64,000 bases of DNA. It comes from an uncultured Marvinbryantia sp. GTDB lineage: Bacteria > Bacillota > Clostridia > Lachnospirales > Lachnospiraceae. Where the stretch lies: contig CALDMO010000016.1 in NCBI GenBank assembly GCA_937915375.1, positions 62,001 to 126,000 of the forward strand, in the 5' to 3' direction. A program made the position numbers and the translations under genes. Below the pieces are notes generated by a model. It was not told the DNA's origin and did no database searches. It worked only from the letters and a program-made list of their open reading frames with translations. Positions 33,450 through 43,299 of this stretch are shown in pieces (position 1 is the stretch's first letter; each line of letters starts with the position of its first letter).

Positions 33450-35183
33450 ATGAAGAAAAAAATGGTAACCCAAAAAACAGCGGCTTGGACGCTGGCGGCA
33501 GCAATGACTGCTTCTCTATTCGGGGGGCAGACGGTAATGGCAGAAGAAGATCCGTTTGCTTTTGGATCTGTAAGTGAGGTAACTTTTCCGCTGAAAGAGA
33601 AACTGGAATTGGATGTATTTGTATATGGAACCGGTGGCGGCGGTGGATTTTACACGACAAACTATGTAACGGACTGGATTGAAGAGCAGACAAATGTAAA
33701 ATTAAATTTTGTTTATGATTTGGATGGCGATGATGCAAAAACAAAATTAAACCTGATCATGACAGACCCGGAATCTATTCCGGATATCTTGCTGGCCACA
33801 CATTGGACAAAATCTGAGTTAATGTCTTATGGATCGCAGGGCTTACTGCTTCCGTTGGATGAGTATTTGGCTGAAGCTCCGAACTGGAATACTTTAAATG
33901 AAAAATGTCCGACCAGAAAAGCAGATATCACAATGTCTGATGGACATATTTATACATATGGTGATTCCAACGAATGTTTCCACTGTATGTATCAGAACCG
34001 TATGTGGATCTACAAACCGTGGGTAGACAAGCTTAATGACGGTAAAATGCCGGAAACTACAGATGAGTTATATGAGTTCCTTAAGAAAGTAAAAACGGAA
34101 GATCCGAATGGAAATGGAAAAGAAGATGAAATTCCACTGAGCGGTTTTATTGGCGGATGGGCAACAGATCCGACCGTATGGCTTACAAATGCGTTCCTTC
34201 AGTGCAACAAACCGCTTAGCAACACAAACCCGACGGTAGGCGCTGGACTTGTGGTAAGTGAAGATGGTAAGATTGAATACCAGGTTATGAAAGAAGAGTA
34301 CAGAGAAGCGCTGGCATATATGAATAAATTATATTCTGAAGGCCTTCTGGACAGCCAGACCTTTACACAGGATAATACGCAGTATACGGCATCTCTTGAT
34401 AATGAAGACAATATTGTAGCTATGCATCCGGGCGGAGGCTTAAATGTAGACGGCGAACATTTCTGGTCTAATAAACCGGGTAAATGGCAGGATTGGACGA
34501 TTTTGGAACCGGTTGCAGGTCCGGATGGCGTGAGACTGGCGGCGAAAAATCTGACAGACTATTTTGGTTCTTGTATTGGAGCGGTCTCTGCAAATTGTGA
34601 ATATCCGGAAATCGCAGTTGCATTATTTGACTTCCTGGCTTCTGAGGAAGGTACGTTGGTACAGTCTTTTGGACCACAGGGGCTGACTTGGGATTATGTA
34701 GACGAAGGTACAGCGTTTAACGGCGGTACTGCGAGATTTGCAAACTATAAGATTGATAAAGATTATGACTGGCTTGGAAATGGTTACAAACAGGCGTATG
34801 GGGATCATACATATTGGCTGTCAGATGCAATGATTGGAAGCAGAACGATTGATTATCGCGGGGCACAGTTGATCGCAAATCCGGAATTGGATGGAGAATA
34901 TCTTTTCCAGAAAGCGGCAGAATTGTACTCACAGTATTCCCCGAAAGATGAGTCTATTGTTCCAAACCTTGTATTTGAAGGACAGGATGCACAGACGATT
35001 TCAGAAGGAACAATTACAATCGGCGGATATGTAGATCAGGCAATGGTTCAGTTTATTACAGGAGAACTTAGCACAGAAACAGATTGGGATGCTTATATTG
35101 AGCAGCTCAAAGCAATGGGAGTAGAAAATTTCCTGAATATCTATCAGACATACTATGATGCATACATGGAAGCGCAGCAGTAA
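33450..35183 (+). CDS. Extracellular oligosaccharide-binding protein (PUL 1)
   Basis: This 577-residue binding protein matches the large LplA/YtcQ-like family used with LplB/YtcP permeases. The N-terminus is a classical signal peptide with a cleavage site after GGQTVMA, followed by EEDPF. There is no lipobox cysteine, which is unusual for a Gram-positive binding protein. The mature part is rich in acidic and aromatic residues (WTKSELMSYGSQGLLLPLDEY). It should capture oligosaccharides outside the cell and deliver them to the permeases at 29459 and 30429. It is preceded by AAAGGAGG and a stem-loop and followed by a strong terminator, suggesting separately tuned expression. Confidence 0.87.
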   Translation: MKKKMVTQKTAAWTLAAAMTASLFGGQTVMAEEDPFAFGSVSEVTFPLKEKLELDVFVYGTGGGGGFYTTNYVTDWIEEQTNVKLNFVYDLDGDDAKTKLNLIMTDPESIPDILLATHWTKSELMSYGSQGLLLPLDEYLAEAPNWNTLNEKCPTRKADITMSDGHIYTYGDSNECFHCMYQNRMWIYKPWVDKLNDGKMPETTDELYEFLKKVKTEDPNGNGKEDEIPLSGFIGGWATDPTVWLTNAFLQCNKPLSNTNPTVGAGLVVSEDGKIEYQVMKEEYREALAYMNKLYSEGLLDSQTFTQDNTQYTASLDNEDNIVAMHPGGGLNVDGEHFWSNKPGKWQDWTILEPVAGPDGVRLAAKNLTDYFGSCIGAVSANCEYPEIAVALFDFLASEEGTLVQSFGPQGLTWDYVDEGTAFNGGTARFANYKIDKDYDWLGNGYKQAYGDHTYWLSDAMIGSRTIDYRGAQLIANPELDGEYLFQKAAELYSQYSPKDESIVPNLVFEGQDAQTISEGTITIGGYVDQAMVQFITGELSTETDWDAYIEQLKAMGVENFLNIYQTYYDAYMEAQQ

Positions 35184-35221
35184 TCGAAGATAGCAATACT
35201 AAAATTTGAAAAGTAAGAAAG

Positions 35222-35282
35222 AAGTGCTGTCGTACCGATGTATTATGGAGAAAATACATCAAAGGTACGGCAGTACTTTTTT
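35222..35282 (+). terminator. Strong terminator after the PUL 1 binding protein
   Basis: A 15-bp stem (AAGTGCTGTCGTACC 35222-35236 with GGTACGGCAGTACTT 35264-35278) continues into an inner 8-bp stem (GATGTATT/AATACATC) and ends in six T residues. It lies inside the operon before GH2, so it likely attenuates downstream enzyme expression. Confidence 0.9.
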
Positions 35283-35316
35283 AAAGAAAATATTGTATTT
35301 AAAAGGAGAATTGGGG

Positions 35317-37740
35317 ATGGATACCTGTGAAAAAGGGAGTGTAAGAAAAAACCTTCTGCAGAATAATGACTGGAAATTTGTATACGGATATCGGGAGGCA
35401 GAGGAAATCGATGATTATGAGAGCTGGTCGGATATCGGTCTTCCGCATTCGTTTGGAATACCTTATTTTATGGAACATGAATTTTATGTCGGCTATGGCT
35501 GTTATCGGAAGGAATTGGAATTCGCGGCAGAAGATTTGAAAAAGAGAATCCTGTTGGAATTTCTTGGTGTTTTTCAGTGCGCGGAGGTGTATTTAAACCG
35601 AAGATTGGTGGGAAAGCATGAAGGGGGTTATACGTCCTTTATTGTAGATTTGACGGATCAATGCCTGGAAGGAAAAAATGAGCTTTTCGTAAGGGTGAAT
35701 AATAATTGGAATGCAAGGATTGCTCCAAGAGCGGGCGAACATCAGTTTAACGGTGGAATTTACAGGGATGTTTTTTTAATCCTGACAGAACGAACCTGCG
35801 TAGAATGGCTGGGCACCTTTGTACAGACCAGAAAACTGGAAGAGGACAGAGCAATCATGAGTGCTGAAGTGACAGTAAGATCGGAAGATGCTGTACAGAA
35901 TGGCCGCATAGTAAGTCGAATTTTCCAGGAGGAAAGGGAGATTCTTAACTGGAAAACAGAGTTGACGGAAAAAACACTTCAGACAATTTCTTCGGAATTT
36001 GTAATAGAAGAGCCAAAGCTGTGGTCACCGGAGACACCGCATCTTTACAGAATGGTGAGTGAGATTTTTGTAAATGGAAAAAAGACGGATGAGTATACGA
36101 CAGTTTTTGGGGTACGCACCGTTCGTTTTGATAAGGATACCGGTTTTTATCTTAATGAAAAACCGTATAAGATCTGGGGTGCAAACGTGCATCAGGATCA
36201 TGCGGGCTGGGTGGATGCAGTAACAAGAACTGGTATTACAAGGGACATTCAGATGGTAAAAGAATGTGGTATGAATTTTATCCGCGGCTCTCATTATCCT
36301 CACCATCCGTTTTTTGCACAGGAATGTGATCGGATTGGAATGCTGTTCTGGTCGGAACTTTGTTTCTGGGGAACAGGTGGGGCAAAAGAGGAAGGTTATT
36401 GGACAAGCAGCGCTTATCCGATTCATGAAGAAGATCAGGAGCCGTTTGAGAAAAGCTGTATGCAGACACTGGAGGAAATGATTCGGATCAACAGGAATCA
36501 TCCGTCTGTGATTATCTGGAGTGTGTCAAATGAACCGTTTTTTACAGATAAATCAGTGATGGACAAGACAAAACAGCTGGTACGCAGATTGGTAGAGCGG
36601 GTACATGAATTGGATCCATCCAGAAAAGCGGCGGTAGGCGGCGCGCAGAGAGATGGATTTGATGTGCTTGGTGATGTGGCAGGCTATAATGGAGATGGCG
36701 CAAGTCTTTATATGGATCCGGGATTTCCTAATTTTGTATCCGAGTATGGAAGTATGTATGGGCACCGTCCGGGAGAATTTGTCCCGAATTTCAGGGATGG
36801 TGTGGAAAAAGATTATCCGTGGCGCAGCGGCAAGGCATTGTGGTGTGCGTTTCATCATGGAAGTATTTTAGGTGATATGGGATCTATGGGTATGATTGAT
36901 TATTACCGGCTTCCGTTAAATACCTGGTATTGGTATCGGCAGGAACTGATGGGGGTGCCGGCTCCGGAACCGGCAAAGGAAGGAACTGCGGATCATCTGG
37001 AATTGCATGCGGATCGAACAGAATTTGCGGCAAATGGACAGGAGGATGTGTGGCTGCATGTTTGCGTCTGTGATAGAGAAGGGAAACGACTTGCGAATGA
37101 ATTTCCGGTGACATTGGAACTTGTGAAAGGGGATGGGATTTTCCCGACGGGACGCAGTATTACGTTTACTCCGGAAGAAAAGAGTTTCTTAGATGGACAG
37201 GCAGCTATCGAATTTCGCAGTTATTATGGGGGCGAAAATGTAATAGAAGCGCGTGCGCAGGGGCTGAAACCGGTAAGGATTTCTCTGAACGCCAACGGAA
37301 AGCCTTGCACAAAAGAGCTTGTTCCGATGGTGCGTCCGCCGTATCTGACACCGGCGCCGAAGATGGAAACCGTTTATGAACTTTCTGCCGATCGACCTGT
37401 TTTTGCGAGCAGCAGTCAAAAAGAACACGCGGCATATCAGATTGCGGACGGGGGTGCACAGTATTGGGCGCCGCAGGAAGAAGAAAATGCCTGGGTGGAA
37501 TTGGATTTGGAAGGCGAAAAAGAATTTACAGCGGTTGAAGTATGTCTGAAAGGGAAACTGGATACGGAAGAGCTTACGGTATATCTTTCTTCAGATGGAA
37601 AAAATTATGTTCCATTGGAGTTGGAATGGAAAGAACCAATTTTTTTACGCGCCCAAAAATGTCAGGCAAGATTTATTCGTCTGTATTGGCAAAGCGGCAT
37701 GGGAGGTGTACAGATTCTGCGTGTCTGGGCAACGAGATAG
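35317..37740 (+). CDS. GH2 glycosidase (beta-galactosidase-like) with C-terminal discoidin-like domain
   Basis: This 807-residue enzyme has the GH2 order: sugar-binding jelly roll, Ig-like domain, and barrel with acid/base E406 (WSVSNEPFF) and nucleophile E476 (VSEYGSMYG). Ig-like C-terminal domains follow, then a last domain of about 110 residues (ASSSQKEHAAYQIADG, ARFIRLYW) resembling F5/8 type C (discoidin) carbohydrate-binding modules. No signal peptide. The ATG at 35317 follows AAAAGGAG. A longer reading frame starting at 35206 would run through the terminator hairpin and is rejected. Beta-galactosidase is the default reading, but beta-glucuronidase and other GH2 activities are possible. 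Confidence 0.85.
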   Translation: MDTCEKGSVRKNLLQNNDWKFVYGYREAEEIDDYESWSDIGLPHSFGIPYFMEHEFYVGYGCYRKELEFAAEDLKKRILLEFLGVFQCAEVYLNRRLVGKHEGGYTSFIVDLTDQCLEGKNELFVRVNNNWNARIAPRAGEHQFNGGIYRDVFLILTERTCVEWLGTFVQTRKLEEDRAIMSAEVTVRSEDAVQNGRIVSRIFQEEREILNWKTELTEKTLQTISSEFVIEEPKLWSPETPHLYRMVSEIFVNGKKTDEYTTVFGVRTVRFDKDTGFYLNEKPYKIWGANVHQDHAGWVDAVTRTGITRDIQMVKECGMNFIRGSHYPHHPFFAQECDRIGMLFWSELCFWGTGGAKEEGYWTSSAYPIHEEDQEPFEKSCMQTLEEMIRINRNHPSVIIWSVSNEPFFTDKSVMDKTKQLVRRLVERVHELDPSRKAAVGGAQRDGFDVLGDVAGYNGDGASLYMDPGFPNFVSEYGSMYGHRPGEFVPNFRDGVEKDYPWRSGKALWCAFHHGSILGDMGSMGMIDYYRLPLNTWYWYRQELMGVPAPEPAKEGTADHLELHADRTEFAANGQEDVWLHVCVCDREGKRLANEFPVTLELVKGDGIFPTGRSITFTPEEKSFLDGQAAIEFRSYYGGENVIEARAQGLKPVRISLNANGKPCTKELVPMVRPPYLTPAPKMETVYELSADRPVFASSSQKEHAAYQIADGGAQYWAPQEEENAWVELDLEGEKEFTAVEVCLKGKLDTEELTVYLSSDGKNYVPLELEWKEPIFLRAQKCQARFIRLYWQSGMGGVQILRVWATR

Positions 37741-37842
37741 AGTGGAACGAGAAAAGTGGAAAGCTTGGAGAGATGGCGTTTCATTCTTGTGCATATGGGC
37801 TGCGTGAGATAAAATAAAAGAAAACAAAACAGGGGGGCAGTT

Positions 37843-39306
37843 ATGCAGGAATATTTGAAAAAAATCGAAGAAGTAATTGCGAAAGGTCCGTATAAAGATA
37901 CCTGGGAATCTCTTTCTAAGTATCGAGTTCCGGACTGGTATCGGAAGACAAAATTCGGAATTTTTATACATTGGGGTGTGTTCAGTGTACCGGCTTTTGG
38001 AAATGAGTGGTATCCCAGAAATATGTATATAAAAGGTTCGCCGGAATTTGAGCATCATGTGAAGACGTATGGTCCGCATAAAGAATTTGGCTATAAAAAT
38101 TTTGTTCCGATGTTTACCGCGCCGAATTTTGATCCGCAGAAATGGGCGGATCTGTTTGAAGAGGCGGGGGCGGAATATGTAGTTCCGGTGGCGGAGCATC
38201 ATGATGGATTCCAGATGTATAAAAGTGAGATTTCTCATTGGAATGCCTGGGAGATGGGACCAAAACGCGATGTGCTGGGAGAGGTTTTGAAGGCATGTGA
38301 GAGCAAGGGAATGACAAGGGGCGCATCTTCGCATCGGATCGAGCACTGGTTTTTCCTGAGTCATGGAAAGGAATTTGACAGTGATATCAAAGAACCTCTG
38401 GAGCGTGGAGATTTATATTGGCCGTCAATGCCGGAAGCGGATCATCATGATATTGAGAGCACGCCGACACCGACAGATGAATTTTTATCAGACTGGCTGG
38501 TTCGAACCTGCGAGCTTATTGATCAATATCGCCCGAGGATTTTGTATTTTGACTGGTGGATCCAGCACAGCAGCGCCAAGCCGTATGTGAAAAAGCTGGC
38601 GGCGTACTATTATAATCGTGCGTCCCAGTGGGGAATGGAGGTTGTCATTAATTATAAGCATGACGCTTTTCTGTTCGGTACGGCGGTTCCGGATGTAGAG
38701 CGCGGACAGTTTGCGGATGTGAAGCCATACATATGGCAGACAGATACGGCGATCGCGCTGAATTCCTGGGGTTATACGGAAAACAATGATTACCGCGGCG
38801 CACGTGATCTGATCTGTGATCTGGTGGACATTGTCAGCAAAAATGGAAGACTGCTTTTAAATGTGGGACCGAAAGCAGACGGAACCATATCAGAAGAAGA
38901 AGCTGGTATTCTGCGCGAAATTGGAAAATGGCTGAAGGTAAACGGAAAAGCGATTTATGGAACAAATGTATGGAGGACCTACGGGGAAGGACCGACAAAG
39001 ATTGTAGAAGGGCAGTTCTCCGATGGCATTAAGAAGAATTTTACCAGTCAGGATTTCCGTTTTACGACAGGAGAAGGGCTGTTATATGTGACGGCGCTTG
39101 GAAGCAGTGAAGACGGATGCTATGATATTGTTTCTCTGGGCATTCAGGATGCTTCACGGCAGGCAAATTTTGCCGGAATCATTAAGGATGTACAGGTTTT
39201 GGGCTGTGAGGAAAAACCAATTTGGAAACGAGATGAGAAAGGGCTTCATATTCAGACCGGTTTCCGAAGTGAATATCCGATCGTATTTCAGATCACGATA
39301 GACTAG
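37843..39306 (+). CDS. GH29 alpha-L-fucosidase
   Basis: This 487-residue enzyme has the GH29 start (WYRKTKFGIFIHWGVFSVPAF), EYVVPVAEHHDGFQMY, nucleophile D237 in ILYFDWW, and the late NGRLLLNVGPKADG motif. It removes alpha-L-fucose with retention of configuration; the acid/base residue cannot be placed by eye because it varies in the family. There is no signal peptide. It complements the inverting GH95 enzyme, which prefers alpha-1,2 linkages. It is the last gene of PUL 1, separated from GH2 by 102 bp with no feature I recognise, and ends at a terminator. Confidence 0.92.
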   Translation: MQEYLKKIEEVIAKGPYKDTWESLSKYRVPDWYRKTKFGIFIHWGVFSVPAFGNEWYPRNMYIKGSPEFEHHVKTYGPHKEFGYKNFVPMFTAPNFDPQKWADLFEEAGAEYVVPVAEHHDGFQMYKSEISHWNAWEMGPKRDVLGEVLKACESKGMTRGASSHRIEHWFFLSHGKEFDSDIKEPLERGDLYWPSMPEADHHDIESTPTPTDEFLSDWLVRTCELIDQYRPRILYFDWWIQHSSAKPYVKKLAAYYYNRASQWGMEVVINYKHDAFLFGTAVPDVERGQFADVKPYIWQTDTAIALNSWGYTENNDYRGARDLICDLVDIVSKNGRLLLNVGPKADGTISEEEAGILREIGKWLKVNGKAIYGTNVWRTYGEGPTKIVEGQFSDGIKKNFTSQDFRFTTGEGLLYVTALGSSEDGCYDIVSLGIQDASRQANFAGIIKDVQVLGCEEKPIWKRDEKGLHIQTGFRSEYPIVFQITID

Positions 39307-39327
39307 ACCGCCTTTTGGCGGTCTTTT
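39305..39327 (+). terminator. Terminator closing PUL 1
   Basis: AGACCGCC-TTTT-GGCGGTCT followed by TTT overlaps the GH29 stop codon region. Confidence 0.92.
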
Positions 39328-39330
39328 GTC

Positions 39331-39359
39331 TTGCGCACTTGCGCCAAGTAGGGTATGAT
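39331..39359 (+). promoter_or_regulatory. Promoter of the M16C-era-recO-glyS cluster
   Basis: TTGCGC (39331-39336), a 17-bp spacer and TATGAT (39354-39359), directly after the GH29 terminator and 55 bp before the peptidase start. Confidence 0.55.
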
Positions 39360-39414
39360 AGGATAGAAAAGAAAAAGCTGGTAATTATAAAAGAAAAGAG
39401 CTGGGAGGTTTAGT

Positions 39415-42366
39415 ATGTTTCGCAGTCTTTCGCAGTACGAAATCATAAAAGAAGAAAAAATTGAAGATATCAAATCCATGGGAACGCTTCTGCGCCACAA
39501 AAAGAGCGGCGCGCGCGTGCTTCTTTTGGAAAATTCAGATGAAAATAAGGTGTTTAATATTGCCTTTCGCACACCGCCGGCAGACAGCACCGGCGTAGCG
39601 CATATTCTGGAGCACAGCGTGCTCTGCGGCAGCAAAAAGTTTCCGTCTAAGGATCCGTTTGTGGAGCTGGCAAAAGGATCTTTGAATACGTTTTTGAATG
39701 CCATGACGTATCCGGATAAGACGATGTATCCGATTGCGAGCTGCAATTTTCAGGACTTCTGCAATCTGATGGAAGTTTATATGGATGCGGTATTTTTTAC
39801 GAATATCTATGAGAAGGAAGAGATTTTCCGTCAAGAAGGGTGGAGTTATATTCTGGAAAAGCCGGAGGACGAGCTGGTCTATAACGGTGTAGTTTATAAT
39901 GAAATGAAAGGCGCGTTTTCGGACGCGGACAGCGTGCTGGAGCGCGAGGTGATGAATTCCCTGTTTCCGGATACGCCGTATGGGGTGGAATCCGGTGGAG
40001 ATCCGAAAAATATCCCGGATCTGAAATATTCAGAATTTCTGGACTTTCACAGCCGTTATTATCATCCGGCAAACAGCTATATTTATCTGTACGGCGATAT
40101 GGATATGGAAGAACGTCTGGCATGGCTGGACAAAGAATATTTAAGCAAGTATGACGCAATGGAAATCGATTCTGTTATCCCGCAGCAGCAGGCGTTTGCA
40201 AAGCCGCGTGAGCTTGAGATTTTTTATCCGGTTTCTCGTGCGGAAGAGGAAACGGAAAATACGTATCTGGCATGGAACGCGGCGGTGGGAAATTTTGCGG
40301 ATGTAAATCTGTCCTTTGCAATGGCAGTGCTGGAATACGTGCTGTTGTCTTCTTCCGGCGCTCCGCTCAAACAGGCGCTTCTTGATGCCGGTATTGGCAC
40401 AGATATCGAGGGCAGCTATGAAGGCGGTATTCTGCAGCCGGTCTTTTCGGTGGTGGCGAAGTATTCAGAGGCAGACCGCAAGGAGACGTTTGTAAAGGCG
40501 CTGCGGGAAACACTGGAAACACTGGTAAGTGAAGGCATTGAGGAAAAAGCGATTCTTGCCGGGATCAATAATCTGGAATTCCGTTTCCGGGAGGCGGATT
40601 ACGGACAGTTCCCGAAAGGATTGATGTATGGCATTGACGCGTTTGACAGCTGGCTCTATGACGAAAACGAACCGTTTGCGTACCTGAAACAGCTGGAAGC
40701 CTGCCGGTTCTTAAAGGAACAGGTTGGTACCGGTTACTACGAGGAAATTATCCGCAAATATTTGTTGGAAAATACACATGTTTCTGTGATCGTGATGAAG
40801 CCGCAGCAGGGGCTGACAGCGGCAGAAGAGGCGGAAGTAAAACAAAAACTGGCGGCCTATAAGGCTTCGTTGTCGCAGGAACAGATAAATGATCTGATCG
40901 AACGCACCGCACGGCTGCGCGCATTTCAGGAAACTCCGTCTACGAAAGAAGAGCTGGAGGCTATTCCGCTTTTACAGCTTTCCAGTATCAAAAAAGAGAC
41001 GGAACCGTTGTATAATGAGGAACTGCATGCAAATGGCATTCCGGTGGTCTACCATGAGATTGACACAAACGGGATCGCATACTTGTCTCTGATGTTTGAT
41101 CTTGGCGCTATACCGCAGGAATATACCGAATATATCAGCGTACTAAAAAGTGTGCTCGGCATGGTGAACACAGAGCATTTCAGTTATCGGGAGCTGAGCA
41201 ATGAGATAGACATTCGTTCGGGTGGTATTTTTTCGGCGATGTCTGTTTATGCGGATGCAGAGAAACCGGGCAGCTTTACAAGCAAACTGGAGATAAAGAC
41301 AAAGGTGCTTTATGAGCAGATGGATTTTGCGTTCGATATGATGGAAGAGATTATTTTTACTTCCGACATGACGGACGAAAAACGTCTTTATGAGCTGATC
41401 GCGCGTTTGAAATCGCGTTTGCAGATGCGTCTGACCTCGGCCGGACATACAACGGCAGCGAATCGGGCGATGTCCTATATATCCAATGTGGCGGCATATA
41501 ACGACCGTACTTCCGGGATTGCTTATTATAAATGTATAGAAGCTCTGGAAGCGAAGTTTGAGGAGAAAAAGGACGAACTGATTAAAATATTACAGATGCT
41601 TGTAAAGTCGATCTTCCGAAAAGAAAATCTGCTTGTCAGCCTGACGGCGGAGCAGGAGATTTTGGATAAGGTAAAGGTGCGCTTGGCAGAACTTGGACAA
41701 AAGCTGGAGAAAAACGCGGAAGGTATAGAGACAGAAGCAGCAGACGGCATCGGGCAGTATACGTTCGCATATGGAAAACAGAACGAGGGCTTTGAGACGC
41801 CGGGACAGGTGCAGTATGTGGCGATGGCGGGAAATTTCCGCAAAGCAGGTTATAGCTATACCGGTGCGCTGCGCATTCTGAAAGTGATCATGGCATATGA
41901 TTATTTGTGGACTAATATTCGTGTGCAGGGCGGCGCTTATGGCTGTATGAGCGGTTACGGACGCGCGGGAGATTCTTATTTTGTATCTTACCGTGATCCG
42001 AATTTCGGCAGAACGATTCAGGTATACGAAGGAATTGCCGATTATCTGGAAAACTTTCAGGCAGATGAGCGAGATATGTGCAAATATATCATCGGCACGA
42101 TGAGTGAGGTGGATACGCCGTTGACTCCGATGGCGAAAGGGGCGCGCTCTATGACTGCCTATCTGAGCCGCATCACGGAAAGTGATCTGCAGCGCGAGAG
42201 AAATGAGATTTTGAGCGCGAATCCGGGAACCATTCGGGCATTGGCGCCACTTGTGAAAGCGGTGATCGCGGAACGTAATATCTGCGTGGTAGGAAATGAA
42301 GGAAAGCTGGAGGCGGAAAAAGCGCTTTTGGAAGTGCGCAGACCGCTTGTGGGAGAAAAAGAATGA
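39415..42366 (+). CDS. M16C family zinc metallopeptidase (presequence protease-like)
   Basis: This 983-residue protein has the inverted zinc motif HILEH (H63, E66, H67) in STGVAHILEHSVLCGS, the following NTFLNAMTYPDKTMYP run, and a VVYNEMKGAFSD region carrying the distal glutamate ligand. The length and the M16C-associated middle region match the PreP/insulinase-type single-chain enzymes that degrade small unfolded peptides in the cytoplasm. Its stop overlaps the era start (ATGA), so it is translationally coupled to era. A GGGAGG site precedes the ATG. Confidence 0.92.
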   Translation: MFRSLSQYEIIKEEKIEDIKSMGTLLRHKKSGARVLLLENSDENKVFNIAFRTPPADSTGVAHILEHSVLCGSKKFPSKDPFVELAKGSLNTFLNAMTYPDKTMYPIASCNFQDFCNLMEVYMDAVFFTNIYEKEEIFRQEGWSYILEKPEDELVYNGVVYNEMKGAFSDADSVLEREVMNSLFPDTPYGVESGGDPKNIPDLKYSEFLDFHSRYYHPANSYIYLYGDMDMEERLAWLDKEYLSKYDAMEIDSVIPQQQAFAKPRELEIFYPVSRAEEETENTYLAWNAAVGNFADVNLSFAMAVLEYVLLSSSGAPLKQALLDAGIGTDIEGSYEGGILQPVFSVVAKYSEADRKETFVKALRETLETLVSEGIEEKAILAGINNLEFRFREADYGQFPKGLMYGIDAFDSWLYDENEPFAYLKQLEACRFLKEQVGTGYYEEIIRKYLLENTHVSVIVMKPQQGLTAAEEAEVKQKLAAYKASLSQEQINDLIERTARLRAFQETPSTKEELEAIPLLQLSSIKKETEPLYNEELHANGIPVVYHEIDTNGIAYLSLMFDLGAIPQEYTEYISVLKSVLGMVNTEHFSYRELSNEIDIRSGGIFSAMSVYADAEKPGSFTSKLEIKTKVLYEQMDFAFDMMEEIIFTSDMTDEKRLYELIARLKSRLQMRLTSAGHTTAANRAMSYISNVAAYNDRTSGIAYYKCIEALEAKFEEKKDELIKILQMLVKSIFRKENLLVSLTAEQEILDKVKVRLAELGQKLEKNAEGIETEAADGIGQYTFAYGKQNEGFETPGQVQYVAMAGNFRKAGYSYTGALRILKVIMAYDYLWTNIRVQGGAYGCMSGYGRAGDSYFVSYRDPNFGRTIQVYEGIADYLENFQADERDMCKYIIGTMSEVDTPLTPMAKGARSMTAYLSRITESDLQRERNEILSANPGTIRALAPLVKAVIAERNICVVGNEGKLEAEKALLEVRRPLVGEKE

Positions 42367-43298
42367 ATATCAATCTGGATGAATTAAGAAATACACCAAA
42401 GACAAAGTCAGGTTTTGTGACGCTGATCGGCCGTCCGAACGTGGGCAAATCCACGCTGATGAATCATCTGATCGGACAAAAAATCGCTATCACATCTAAC
42501 AAACCGCAGACGACGAGAAACCGGATTCAGACGGTTTATACAAGTGAGCAGGGACAGATTGTGTTCCTTGATACGCCGGGTATTCACAAGGCGAAAAATA
42601 AACTTGGTGAATATATGGTAAACGTGGCAGAGCGAACCTTAAATGAGGTGGATGTGATTCTCTGGCTGGTAGAACCATCTACGTTTATCGGCGCGGGAGA
42701 ACAGCACATTGCGCAGCAGCTTACGAAAACCAAAACGCCGGTTATTTTGATTATTAATAAGATTGACACGGTAAAAAAAGAAGAAATCTTAAAGTTTATT
42801 GACGCTTACCGCAAAATCTATAATTTTGCGGAGATCATTCCGGTATCGGCGCTTCGTGCGCAGAATCTGGATACTGTTATTGATACCATTTTTAAATATC
42901 TTCCGTACGGACCGATGTTTTATGATGAGGATACCGTGACAGACCAGCCGCAGCGGCAGATTGTGGCGGAGATGATCCGCGAAAAGGCGCTGCGCTGTCT
43001 GGACGAGGAAATCCCGCATGGGATCGCTGTGTCCATCGACCGCATGAAAGAACGCCCGGGAGCGGGGCTGATGTATGATATTGAAGCGACCATTATTTGT
43101 GAACGCGATTCCCATAAAGGGATCATTATCGGAAAGGGCGGCAGTATGCTGAAAAAAATCGGTTCCAATGCCCGCAGGGATATTGAAAATATGCTGGAAG
43201 CAAAGGTGAATCTGCAGCTCTGGGTAAAGGTGAAAAAGGATTGGCGTGACAGTGATTTTATGATCAAAAACTTCGGCTACGATAAAAAGGACATCTGA
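42363..43298 (+). CDS. era: GTPase Era
   Basis: This 311-residue protein has the Era GTPase domain with G1 GRPNVGKS (residues 23-30), G3 DTPGIH and G4 NKID, and a C-terminal KH RNA-binding domain (ERDSHKGIIIGKGGSMLKKIG). Era binds 16S rRNA and assists maturation of the 30S ribosomal subunit. Its start overlaps the peptidase stop, and recO begins 1 nt after its stop codon, giving a tight era-recO pair as in many Firmicutes. Confidence 0.98.
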   Translation: MNINLDELRNTPKTKSGFVTLIGRPNVGKSTLMNHLIGQKIAITSNKPQTTRNRIQTVYTSEQGQIVFLDTPGIHKAKNKLGEYMVNVAERTLNEVDVILWLVEPSTFIGAGEQHIAQQLTKTKTPVILIINKIDTVKKEEILKFIDAYRKIYNFAEIIPVSALRAQNLDTVIDTIFKYLPYGPMFYDEDTVTDQPQRQIVAEMIREKALRCLDEEIPHGIAVSIDRMKERPGAGLMYDIEATIICERDSHKGIIIGKGGSMLKKIGSNARRDIENMLEAKVNLQLWVKVKKDWRDSDFMIKNFGYDKKDI

Positions 43299-43299
43299 C

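Noticed and set aside
35206..35316. A longer N-terminus for the GH2 protein.
   Set aside because: The extension is encoded by the terminator hairpin and lacks a ribosome site; the ATG at 35317 has AAAAGGAG.
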